A stretch of 64,000 nucleotides of DNA. Source: Candidatus Binatia bacterium (GTDB taxonomy: Bacteria; Eisenbacteria; RBG-16-71-46; SZUA-252). The stretch is taken from the NCBI GenBank assembly GCA_035631035.1, contig DASQJL010000011.1, positions 38,947 to 102,946 of the forward strand. The letters run 5' to 3'. Position numbers and translations under genes: made by a program. This document shows positions 48,563-57,915 of the stretch, in pieces. How positions within the stretch are numbered: the stretch's first letter is position 1; the number at the start of each line of letters is the position of its first letter. The notes beneath the pieces are model-generated. The model did no database searches. It was given only the letters and a program-made list of their open reading frames with translations, and was not told the DNA's origin.

Positions 48563-49384
48563 ATGCGCGGGGCCTGGCTGGCGATCGCTCTCGCCTGGTC
48601 GCCCATTCTCGCGCGGCCTGCCCTGTCCGCGACGATCCATGAGTTTCCCCATCCCTCCGTGGTCGTGCAGTTCCATCCGCGCGGGGACCGGCGGTTTCAG
48701 GTTTCCGACCTGGAGGAGGCACTTCGCCTGGGGGCCAGCGCCGCCGAGCTCGATCTCCGGTGGCGTGAGGCCGACTCCAGCGTCGTCTGCTCGCACGACC
48801 GGCGCGACGTCGGCGCTGCGCCGTCGCTGGACCAGGCGCTCGCCGTGCTCTTCGGAGTCCAGGACGAGGGATCCACGGTTCAGCACGACGGGCTTCAGTT
48901 CTTCCTGGTTCTGGACCTCAAGGAGGAGCAGCCGGCGTTCCATCGCGCTCTGGTCCGTTCGCTGGCCGCTCATGCGGCGCGCTGGGCCAGCTCCGGATCC
49001 CCCACTCCCGACCCACGTGGCATCACCGTGGTGATCTCGGGATTCCGCGCGGCCCTGGAGCGTTCGGTCGGGTCCGCGGCGCTGGATACCCTCTGCATCG
49101 TGGAGGGCAGGAACTATGGGCGCCGCATCCAGGTTCAGGACGGCCCGAGCCGTTTCCAATGGCTTGCCGTGGACTACCCGATCGACCGCGAGCGCGTTGG
49201 CGACTTCCACGAAGGACGCGATCCGCGGGCGCTCGGGCGCTTCAACGTCCGCGTCGTGGCCGCGGGGCCGAACCTGGCTCGCGCGGCGGCTGCGGGAGCG
49301 GATGCCGTGAACGCCGACCTCGGGGAAATCGGCGCCGCGATCCGGGCGGTCAGGGCCTGGGCGGGGGCGGAGCGCCGCCCGTGA
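48563..49384 (+). CDS. Exported GDPD/PLC-like phosphodiesterase-fold protein
   Basis: 273 residues with a probable signal peptide (WLAIALAWSPILARPALSA). HPRGDRR followed by LEEALRLGASAAELDLRW and VCSHDRRD resembles the glycerophosphodiester phosphodiesterase/PI-PLC superfamily start (His, then Glu-x-Asp, then His), closest in feel to the AIM6-like group. WLAVDYP and ADAVNADLGE near the end fit the last barrel strands. Activity on a phosphodiester is plausible but the residues are only partly canonical. It begins two bases after the regulator stop, so probably shares its transcript. Its 3' end overlaps the convergent glycosyltransferase-like gene by 35 bases. Confidence 0.78.
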   Translation: MRGAWLAIALAWSPILARPALSATIHEFPHPSVVVQFHPRGDRRFQVSDLEEALRLGASAAELDLRWREADSSVVCSHDRRDVGAAPSLDQALAVLFGVQDEGSTVQHDGLQFFLVLDLKEEQPAFHRALVRSLAAHAARWASSGSPTPDPRGITVVISGFRAALERSVGSAALDTLCIVEGRNYGRRIQVQDGPSRFQWLAVDYPIDRERVGDFHEGRDPRALGRFNVRVVAAGPNLARAAAAGADAVNADLGEIGAAIRAVRAWAGAERRP

Positions 49385-51695
49385 GCCGCGCGACCTCGGC
49401 GCGGAGCAGCGCCGCCTCGCGGGGATCGGGCTCCAGAGAGGCCGCTTCCTGCATCGCGGCGATCCCGTCGGCGGGCCGGTGGAGCTTGTTGATGTAGAGC
49501 ACCGCCAGGTCGCGTCGCGCGAGGCCGCGCTCGGGCACGCCTTGCGGCACGGCCTCGAACTGGGACGCCGCCTCGTCGAACCGACCCAGCTCGGCCAGGA
49601 TCTGCGCCACGTTGAGGCGGATCCGGTTGTCTCCGGTCATCTCCAGCGCTGCGTTCAGCTCCGGCAGCGCCTCTTCCTTCCGCCCCAGCTCGCGCAGCGC
49701 GAGCCCGCGGTAGAAGTGCCCCGAAGCGCTCCGCGGCAATAGCGCCAGTCCCGCGCGCGCGGCGGCCTCGGCGCCGGCCGCGTTCCCCTTCCCGAGCAGC
49801 GCGATGGCCAGCCCGATCTGGAGCTGGCCGTTCATGTTCCTCGAATCCACGAGAAGCCCGCGGTGCGCCCACTCCTCGGCGCGGTCGGGCTGGTTCAGCT
49901 TTCCGAAGAGGGCCGACATGTCCGCGCACCAGAGCGCGAGCCTCGTCGTGTGGTTGGGGCGGGGCATCAGCGCGGCGAAGAGGCTCTCGCGCTGAGCCGC
50001 CGTGCTGAGGGGTCCCGGCAGCGCGCGCACTTCGATCTCCGGGCCCGACGCCTTCTCGTTGCGCGTGCTCCAGACCAGCCGGCCATGCTCGCGGAGCCAG
50101 CGGTAGAAGGCGACCTCGACGGGATAGTTCGCGGAATCGCTCTCGAAGCGGCCCGAGATGCCGGTCGACTGGATGTAGTAGCGGATGCCGTCGAGGAACT
50201 CCGGGTGGTAGGCCGGTCGCACCAGAGGGGCCTGGGTCGCGAAGAAGGGCCAGATCAGGAACACCCGCTCGGGCTCGCCGAACACAGGGCCGTACAGCTC
50301 GACCACCGCGGGCGCGTCCGTTGGAAGGTTCGCCTGGATCCACTTCCGCGCGACGTGGCGCGTGTCGGGAAGCCGGAGCGTGGAACGGATCTGGGCCAGC
50401 TCGGGGAGCGGCCACGCGGCCGCGAGTGCGGCGACCAGCGCGGGAACGGCCAGCGCCCGGCGTCCCTTGAGGCGGGCGCCCGCGCCGGAGCGAAACCGGG
50501 CCAGCGCCCATTCGAATCCCGCCGCCGCCGCCAGCACGAGGATCGGCATCGCGACGAGGATGTAGCGCTCCTGCGCCGCCTTCAGCATCCCGTTTACGAG
50601 AATCAGCACGCCCGCCGTGCCGACCAGGACGCGCTCGGCGCGGCCGCGCCTCCAGAGGACGACGGAGCCCGCGATCGCCAGGAGATAGGCCGGCCACCCC
50701 AGCGCGTGCGGCAGCGAGGCGATCAGGTAGGTCGGAAGCGAGATCGGAAAGGTGGACTGGCCGACCCAGCTCGAGAAGAGGCTCGCTTTCTGGCGATCGA
50801 GGTCGCGGAGCGTGGTCTTCCAATCGAGGAGCGTGTAGGGGGTCGCGATGAAGAGGGCGACGGCGGCCGCCGCGATCCCGAGCCACAGGGCCCGGTTCTT
50901 CAGCCCGCGCGGATGGGCGAAGAGATAGGGAAGCCCGACGACGAGGGGGACGTACTTGCTCGCCCCCGCCAGGCCGATCATGGCCCCCGCCAGGATCGAG
51001 TCGCGCGTCCTTCCCTTCCCGCGCGCGATCCGCACCATCGGAAAGCAGGCGAGCAGCACGAAGAGGAGCCCGAGCAGGTTCGGATCGCTCACGTGCTGCG
51101 AGACCAGGATGTGGGGCAGGTTCACGGCCAGGAGGAGCCCCGACCCGATGGCGAGGAAGCGGCCGCCGACGAGCATGCCGAGGCGATAGGTGAGCGCCAC
51201 CGTGAGGACGCCGACCAGGGCGCCGAGGAGGCGCGCCAGGATGAAGAGGTCGCGCGCGCCGTAGCCGCCCACCACGTAGTCCGAGAACTGGCTGGCGCTC
51301 GAACCCGGATGGGTCACCCCGTAGTAGCCCTTGTAGATCTCCTGGGTCGCGAGCGTGGTGTAGAACGAGAGCGCGGGCCATCCGCCGGTGTGGGGGTTCA
51401 GGTCGAGCCGGTCCACGCCACCGCGCCACATGGCCCAGGCCCGGCCCATCGTCGTGCGGTCGGTTTCCTCGACGGCGCTGTCCTCGAGGACGTTGATCCC
51501 GATGGTGGGGTCGGGCAGCCGGTCCTGGATGCCCCACAGGCGGAGCAGCGCCGCCAGGCAGAGGATCGCGATCAGCCAGCGGTCGAGAGGGGCTCGGGGC
51601 TTGCGCGGCGCGGGACGCGGCGCCGGCCCGCGCCGCGCCTCGTGGGAGGCCGCGGCGCGGCGGGGTCCGGACCGTTTGGAGGCAGGTCGGGCCAC
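49350..51695 (-). CDS. GT39-like membrane glycosyltransferase with C-terminal TPR repeats
   Basis: 781 residues. A basic N-terminus leads to about eleven hydrophobic segments; the loop after the first helix contains Asp/Glu residues (INVLEDSAVEETD) as expected for a GT-C/ArnT-PMT-type enzyme using lipid-linked sugars. QEIYKGYYGVTHPGSSASQ and AQERYILVAMPILVLAA support this family. A periplasmic domain follows, then TPR-like helices (SGHFYRGLALRELGRKEEALPELN, ILAELGRFDEAASQFE). The donor and acceptor are unknown. The start is GTG at 51695. It overlaps the convergent exported-protein gene by 35 bases. Confidence 0.88.
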   Translation of the reverse strand: MARPASKRSGPRRAAASHEARRGPAPRPAPRKPRAPLDRWLIAILCLAALLRLWGIQDRLPDPTIGINVLEDSAVEETDRTTMGRAWAMWRGGVDRLDLNPHTGGWPALSFYTTLATQEIYKGYYGVTHPGSSASQFSDYVVGGYGARDLFILARLLGALVGVLTVALTYRLGMLVGGRFLAIGSGLLLAVNLPHILVSQHVSDPNLLGLLFVLLACFPMVRIARGKGRTRDSILAGAMIGLAGASKYVPLVVGLPYLFAHPRGLKNRALWLGIAAAAVALFIATPYTLLDWKTTLRDLDRQKASLFSSWVGQSTFPISLPTYLIASLPHALGWPAYLLAIAGSVVLWRRGRAERVLVGTAGVLILVNGMLKAAQERYILVAMPILVLAAAAGFEWALARFRSGAGARLKGRRALAVPALVAALAAAWPLPELAQIRSTLRLPDTRHVARKWIQANLPTDAPAVVELYGPVFGEPERVFLIWPFFATQAPLVRPAYHPEFLDGIRYYIQSTGISGRFESDSANYPVEVAFYRWLREHGRLVWSTRNEKASGPEIEVRALPGPLSTAAQRESLFAALMPRPNHTTRLALWCADMSALFGKLNQPDRAEEWAHRGLLVDSRNMNGQLQIGLAIALLGKGNAAGAEAAARAGLALLPRSASGHFYRGLALRELGRKEEALPELNAALEMTGDNRIRLNVAQILAELGRFDEAASQFEAVPQGVPERGLARRDLAVLYINKLHRPADGIAAMQEAASLEPDPREAALLRAEVARLTGGAPPPPRP

Positions 51696-51732
51696 GCTAC
51701 CCCGCCCGCCGCTCGAACGCCGTCAACGGGAG

Positions 51733-51882
51733 TCAGTGTTGCTTGAAGTACTGGACTTCCCGCTCATGCTTTTCCGCTGCCTCCCGCGACTTGAAGGTGC
51801 CCAGATTCTTGCGCTTCTTGGTCCTGGGATCGATCTTCCGCGAGTAGAGCCGGTACTCGCCGGTCTTCAGTTTCCGGATCAT
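51733..51882 (-). CDS. Small basic protein of unknown function (49 residues)
   Basis: MIRKLKTGEYRLYSRKID... is a short, strongly basic protein ending in AAEKHEREVQYFKQH, which looks like a beta hairpin followed by a helix. I recall near-identical small proteins annotated as hypothetical in many GC-rich genomes. AAGGAG is seven bases upstream of the ATG at 51882, so this start is preferred over a longer frame. A nucleic-acid-binding role is possible from charge alone. It lies just upstream of the GT39-like gene on the same strand. Confidence 0.82.
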   Translation of the reverse strand: MIRKLKTGEYRLYSRKIDPRTKKRKNLGTFKSREAAEKHEREVQYFKQH

Positions 51883-52014
51883 GACACGCTCCTTCCGCGC
51901 CTGCCCGCGGTCCACCCCCGGGGTCCGAGTGCGGAACCCCTTTCAGCATCGTAGCTTCTCCAGTCAAAACCCCGAAGCGCGTCGTTGGGAGCCGCTGCCA
52001 TTTGGACAGTCATC

Positions 52015-52031
52015 GCTCGCCGAAGGCGAGC
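52015..52031. repeat. Perfect 7-bp hairpin in the groES upstream region
   Basis: GCTCGCC, a GAA loop and GGCGAGC form a perfect stem. No U-tract follows on either strand. Confidence 0.4.
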
Positions 52032-52154
52032 AGGTCTTCCCTCGCGTGGCCTGGGTGCGTCCATGTAAGCTATTTGTTTGCAGATGGCTGCGGCTTCGCC
52101 GCGACAGCTGCGCCAAAACCAGGCACGCCGCTTGCGCTATCTAAGTCAGTCGTC

Positions 52155-52178
52155 GGGGCGCAGCCTCCCAGGCTGCCC
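52155..52178 (+). promoter_or_regulatory. Leader hairpin upstream of groES
   Basis: CAGCCT (52161-52166) pairs with AGGCTG (52170-52175), extended by GGG/CCC across a small bulge. It sits about 50 bases before the groES ATG and might affect expression of the chaperonin operon; no proof from sequence. Confidence 0.25.
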
Positions 52179-52228
52179 ATTTGTCACAATCAGAAACTCC
52201 CAAACGGGACCAAGAAGGAGTCACACTC

Positions 52229-52525
52229 ATGAACGTGAAGCCGCTTGCGGATCGGATCCTCGTCCGCCGTCTGGAGGAGCCCGAAATGAAGCGCGGGGGC
52301 ATCATCATCCCGGACACCGCCAAGGAAAAGCCGCAGCAGGGCGAGGTCGTCGCGGTGGGACCGGGCCGCATGACCGAAGAGGGGAAGCGCGTGGCCCTGG
52401 ACGTCAAGAAGGGCGACAAGATCCTCATGGGCAAGTACTCGGGCACCGAAGTGAAGATCGACGGGACCGATTACCTCATCATGCGCGAGGAGGAAGTTCT
52501 CGCGATCGTCGCCGAATCGAAGTAA
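52229..52525 (+). CDS. groES: Co-chaperonin GroES
   Basis: 98-residue heptameric lid of the GroEL chaperonin. [11 protein letters not shown] at the N-terminus, the mobile loop with the [16 protein letters not shown] motif and the C-terminal [14 protein letters not shown] are canonical. Length is normal. The ATG at 52229 has AAGGAG at 52214-52220. It is followed by groEL after 33 bases in the usual operon. Confidence 0.98.
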   Translation: MNVKPLADRILVRRLEEPEMKRGGIIIPDTAKEKPQQGEVVAVGPGRMTEEGKRVALDVKKGDKILMGKYSGTEVKIDGTDYLIMREEEVLAIVAESK

Positions 52526-52552
52526 GGGCGAGGGCCTCAAATAAAGGAGTGA

Positions 52553-54202
<1,650 letters not shown>

Positions 54203-54299
54203 GCGGACCTCCGGGCGTAGCCGGCCGCGGCGGTGAACGCGGTCGTCTCTCGCCTCGCCAGGGCGCGCTCGTGGGGGCGCCTGTGGGGGTGTCTATAGG

Positions 54300-54332
54300 G
54301 GCGGGCTCTCCGCAAGGGGAGCCCGCCTTTTG
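54300..54332 (+). terminator. Intrinsic terminator of groESL
   Basis: GGCGGGCTCTCC, a GCAA tetraloop and GGGGAGCCCGCC form a 12-bp stem (one G-T pair) directly followed by TTTT. It is the clearest intrinsic terminator in the window. Confidence 0.9.
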
Positions 54333-54348
54333 CTTGCGGATCCGGTAC

Positions 54349-55433
54349 TTACTTTCTCAATCGAGCCAGCACGCCGTTCCAGGCGCCGAGCGCGGGCTTG
54401 GCCGCCAGGTTCACGTCGACCAATCCCAGCGACGTGAACGGCGCGGCGCTGGGGGGCAGGCCGAGCGCCGCTGCGTCGAGGTCGGCGAAGGTGATCTGGA
54501 ACCAGCCGATCGCTCCCGCCTGATCGAGCAGGCTCGACTCCCGCTCGATGTAGCGCTTCTGCTTGGCCACGGTCCAGTTCGCGGAGATCGTGGAGTCGGA
54601 AGACCAGCCTCCCTCGATCACCATCTCCGGCAGTCCCGTTCCGGACGCGATGCGCGCGTAGTAGTCGAGCGGGATGCTGTCGGGGTCGGTGAATCCGCCG
54701 AGGTAGGGATAGGATGAGAGGCCGATCGCCTGGGCGAAGGGAAAGTCGCTTCGGTCGGTCGCGATGCCTACGTACGGTCCGGTTCCACCCAGACGTCCCC
54801 ATGCGGTCTCCACCTGCACGGTCGTGAAGAGCTTCACGGTCGCATCGTGCGCGCGGAGATCCGTGTACGCGTCGTTCGCCACCTGCTTCACCGCTTGATA
54901 GAGGGGAGCTGGCGCCGCGGCGCGGATCAGGTTGGTCTCCGACGCCACGCTCAGGTACTGCGGGTGAATCAGGGTGTCCATCGCGACCACGTAGGCGCGG
55001 AAGAGCGCCTGGATCGCGGGCTCGGTCAGCGAACGCCCGGCGGCCTGGAGCGGCGCCGAGTCGCTCGCGCGATCGAGGCCGTTCGTGGGGTCGACGCTCA
55101 CCACGATCCGCGTCAGTCCTTTCGATCGGAAGCAGTTCGCCAATCCGAGCTGGTTGCTGCGGATCAGCGAATCGGGCGACCGGCCCGCCAGGAGCGATCC
55201 CACGGGGGCTCGGTCACGATGAGCGCGGCGTCGGAATGCGGGGCGAACGCATCGATCGTCTCGACGATGGACTGGACGCTGGGCTTGGGGGGAAAGGACG
55301 AGAATCCCATGAAGTAGGTTCGTGTGGCGGCGGGCGGCCGGAAGAGGCTCTTCTTGTCGCCGCCGCATCCGGCGAGCGCGGCGAGGAGCGTCGTGCACGT
55401 GAGAAGGAGGAGTGCCGCCGGCCGGACGTTCAT
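54349..55433 (-). pseudogene. Frameshifted lipoprotein gene, glycoside-hydrolase-like TIM barrel
   Basis: The reading frame starts at ATG 55433 with a signal peptide and lipobox (LLAALAGCGG), runs to ALIVTEPP, and continues in another frame as VGSLLAGRSPDSLIR to the stop at 54349. The break lies at a run of five G (plus strand 55204-55208). Adding one base gives an uninterrupted 361-residue protein. Barrel-like features include YLSVASETNLIRAA (candidate acid/base Glu), GLSSYPYLGGF and PEMVIEGGWSSD (candidate nucleophile Glu), as in GH5/GH53-type hydrolases, a tentative call. The shift could be a sequencing or assembly error in the homopolymer, or a real mutation or phase-variation tract. Confidence 0.75.
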
Positions 55434-55603
55434 TTCCGCCAGGATGGGTCGGGATCTATCCCCGATCAACAGAGAAGCTTCGGCGCGGGTCGGGATCCGG
55501 CCTTTCCGGTGTGTCCAGGGGCCAAAGGTACCCTTGGCCCGCCTCCCCGGCGGGGCTACGGTGAGAGCAACACTCCCAAGAGCCGGGCATTTCCGAGGTC
55601 CCA

Positions 55604-56572
55604 ATGCGACATTCGATGCCCGCCCTGCTCGCGGTGGCGGCACTCGTGTTCTTGCTGGCGCCTTGCCTCGCGAGCGGGGCGAGCCGCACCGCTCTCGATC
55701 TCCAGGGCACCTGGATCTGGGACGCTAGCTATCGCGCCCAGGGAGCCGGGCAGACCCCTCGTTCCTCCGGATACGGCCTGCGGCTGACCATCGGGTCCAA
55801 CGGCTCCTACACGTTGATCGAACAGGACTCGGCCAGCGCCTATTCCCGCTGCGCGGGCCGGCTTCGGACCGATCCCAATCGCCCCGTCGCTGGCGGCGCC
55901 GCGTTCGCGTCCCTCACGATCACGGGATGGGAGCCGCGCTATGACGCGTACACGGCGGCCCTGCAGGGCCGCGACACGCTGCTCCTCTACCCGGCGCGTC
56001 CGGGAACCGGTCACGCCGATGCCGCGGTCCAGCGCTTCGTGCGCGCCGGCCGCGATGCCGACAAGACGCCCCGGATCTATTCCCGCGCGTTGCGCCCGCC
56101 GCGCCTCGTCTCGGAGGGGTACGGCGCGTACGACGTCGCGCCGCCGGATTCGGCGGGCCGCCTGGCCCGGCTGACGCCCCTGTTCCGCAAAGCGCCGGAT
56201 CGCGACTATTCGGAGCCGGTGCGCGCCGCGTACCGCTACCGCCACGATCAGACCCCATCGGCCGTGATCGGCGATTTCGACGGAGACGGCGTCTACGACG
56301 TCGCCCTGTTCGGAACGGCCGGACCGGACGCCGAGGCGATCTGCGTCCTGGACTGGAATCGGGCGGGGCAGGTCGTCGTGCTCGGCAAGGAACCGGCGCG
56401 GGCAGGCGAGCCGGGGCTCTACCTCGAGCTGGTCCCGAAAGGCAGCCGCGTCATGGGGCCATCCGGAGAAGCGGTGCTCTCGTACGACGCGATCCGCGCT
56501 GTTCACTCCGGCGGCCAGCGCGAGCTCTTCACGTGGAACGGCACGGCGCTCGCCTCGTCCATCGAGCGCTGA
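55604..56572 (+). CDS. Exported hypothetical protein with calcium-binding-like loop
   Basis: 322 residues with a signal peptide (LLAVAALVFLLAPCLASG). The N-terminal half is beta-rich (LQGTWIWDASYRAQG, SNGSYTLIEQD), resembling a lipocalin-like single-domain start, and a later VIGDFDGDGVYDVALFG segment matches VCBS/FG-GAP-type D-x-D-x-DG calcium loops. Catalytic residues are not apparent. It is divergent from the frameshifted lipoprotein gene across 170 bases. An ATG four codons downstream is also possible. Confidence 0.8.
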   Translation: MRHSMPALLAVAALVFLLAPCLASGASRTALDLQGTWIWDASYRAQGAGQTPRSSGYGLRLTIGSNGSYTLIEQDSASAYSRCAGRLRTDPNRPVAGGAAFASLTITGWEPRYDAYTAALQGRDTLLLYPARPGTGHADAAVQRFVRAGRDADKTPRIYSRALRPPRLVSEGYGAYDVAPPDSAGRLARLTPLFRKAPDRDYSEPVRAAYRYRHDQTPSAVIGDFDGDGVYDVALFGTAGPDAEAICVLDWNRAGQVVVLGKEPARAGEPGLYLELVPKGSRVMGPSGEAVLSYDAIRAVHSGGQRELFTWNGTALASSIER

Positions 56573-56597
56573 TTCCCGCGGAGCGCGGGCGGGTGGG

Positions 56598-57206
56598 TCA
56601 GAGGCCGAGAAGGTGTTTTCGGAAGGGCCGTCCCAGGCGAGGCTTGGGACCGAGCGCGCAGGCGAAGTAGGCGTCGGCGAAGGCCTTCCCCGGGATCGTT
56701 CCGAGGAGCACCCCTCCGATCTCGACGTCGGAGCCGTGGCCGGGAAGATAGACGAGCGTGATCTCGTCACCGGGCACGAAGTCGTGAATCCACCCGGCGA
56801 GCGTCTGGAATTGCGCCTTCACCTCGGGTCCCGCGTCCGGCGTGTTCTGTTCGAGACTCTTGAACCACTCCGTGCGCACGCGCTTCGCGCTGACGCGCCG
56901 GAAGAAGTGCGTCACGTACCTCCGCGGAAGGTCTGCGCTCAGGATTTTCGAAGCATCGTTTTCGGGTTGTTCCAGCCATAGACCGGCCGCCAGGATTCGA
57001 ATCCCGAATTTCGAATAGAGGGCGGTGCCGTTGAGGCGGAGGAGCTGCTCTCCGACCCGGAACGTGTCCGGCATCTCGACCCCGGCGACGACGCGCGCCC
57101 GTGCCGGCGGCGCGTACAGGAGGGCCAGGGCGGCGAGCACCAGGAGGAGTCCCCGGCCTCGCGGCTCCAGAACCCTGACCGCGACTGCAGAATTTCGGAT
57201 GGCCAT
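56598..57206 (-). CDS. Chalcone-isomerase-fold protein, exported
   Basis: 202 residues. After a signal peptide (LLLVLAALALLYAPPARA) the protein has the chalcone isomerase-like pattern: VEMPDTFRVG, LRLNGTALYSKFGIRILAAGLWLEQP, then RRYVTHFFRRVSAKRVRTEW and GDEITLVYLPG-HG. Bacterial members of this group are thought to bind fatty acids rather than isomerise flavonoids. The start ATG at 57206 was chosen for the signal peptide; the frame is open further upstream. It is divergent from the ECF sigma gene. Confidence 0.85.
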   Translation of the reverse strand: MAIRNSAVAVRVLEPRGRGLLLVLAALALLYAPPARARVVAGVEMPDTFRVGEQLLRLNGTALYSKFGIRILAAGLWLEQPENDASKILSADLPRRYVTHFFRRVSAKRVRTEWFKSLEQNTPDAGPEVKAQFQTLAGWIHDFVPGDEITLVYLPGHGSDVEIGGVLLGTIPGKAFADAYFACALGPKPRLGRPFRKHLLGL

Positions 57207-57248
57207 AGCCTTCAAGAGTACACGTTTCGGGGCCCAACTCCGGCCCGC

Positions 57249-57278
57249 TTGCTCGATTTGATCGCTTTGCCGGATAAT
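57249..57278 (+). promoter_or_regulatory. Candidate promoter for the ECF sigma-kinase operon
   Basis: TTGCTC (57249-57254) and GATAAT (57273-57278) are 18 bases apart and 20 bases before the sigma factor ATG. The leader would be very short. Confidence 0.4.
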
Positions 57279-57297
57279 CAACCGAGCCCAGCCCATC

Positions 57298-57915
57298 ATG
57301 GAGACGTCCGCCTTTCCCAGCCCTGAGTCGCCGCCGCCCGGCTCTCCCGCGCCCGAGCTCCTCATCACGGGCGAGCTCCTCCATCGCGCCAAGCAGGGGG
57401 ATGAGGCCGCTCTGAACGCGCTCATGGCCCGCTACCGTCCCCGCCTCCAGCGCTGGGCCAGCGGGCGGCTTCCGCGCTACGCGCGATCGCTCCTCGACAC
57501 GGGGGACCTGGTCCAGGAGACGCTGCTCAAGGCGATCGAGGGGCTGGATCAGATCGAGGTGCGCGGCCCCGGGGTGTTCCAGGCCTACGTTCGCCAGGCG
57601 GTGCTCAACCGTATCAAGGATCAGGTGCGCTGGGCTCGCCGCCGGCCGGGGCCGGACGGGGTCCCCGAAGACCTGATCGACGTGAGCCCCTCGCCGCTGG
57701 AGAGCGCGATCGGCTCGGATGTCCTGCGACGCTTCGAGGGCGCGCTCGCGCGCCTGACCGACGACGAACGACAGCTCCTTCATCTCCGCATCGAGCTCGA
57801 TTTCGATTACGAGGAAATCGCGGCCGTGACGGAACGGGCGACCCGCGACGCCGCGCGCATGGCGGTCCAGCGCGCCCTGCGCAAACTCGCCGACATCATG
57901 GGCCATGAACGCTGA
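57298..57915 (+). CDS. ECF-type RNA polymerase sigma factor
   Basis: 205 residues with sigma region 2 (LLDTGDLVQETLLKAIEGLDQ ... AYVRQAVLNRIKDQVRW) and region 4 (LTDDERQLLHLRIELDFDYEEIAAVT ... AARMAVQRALRKLA). No region 3 or other extension. The next gene, overlapping by 11 bases, is a Ser/Thr kinase and there is no membrane anti-sigma factor in sight. This resembles ECF groups of Planctomycetes and Vibrio (EcfP-PknT) that are activated by phosphorylation. Control targets are unknown. Confidence 0.93.
   Translation: METSAFPSPESPPPGSPAPELLITGELLHRAKQGDEAALNALMARYRPRLQRWASGRLPRYARSLLDTGDLVQETLLKAIEGLDQIEVRGPGVFQAYVRQAVLNRIKDQVRWARRRPGPDGVPEDLIDVSPSPLESAIGSDVLRRFEGALARLTDDERQLLHLRIELDFDYEEIAAVTERATRDAARMAVQRALRKLADIMGHER

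Larger units (their letters stand above)
51883..52228. other. Intergenic region upstream of groES
   Basis: About 345 bases with two hairpins (52015-52031 and about 52155-52178) and the groES ribosome-binding site at 52214-52220. I see no CIRCE inverted repeat (TTAGCACTC-N9-GAGTGCTAA) and no clear heat-shock sigma hexamers. No small gene supported. Confidence 0.5.

Noticed and set aside
52000..52228. CIRCE operator upstream of groES
   Set aside because: No TTAGCACTC/GAGTGCTAA inverted repeat was found on either strand.
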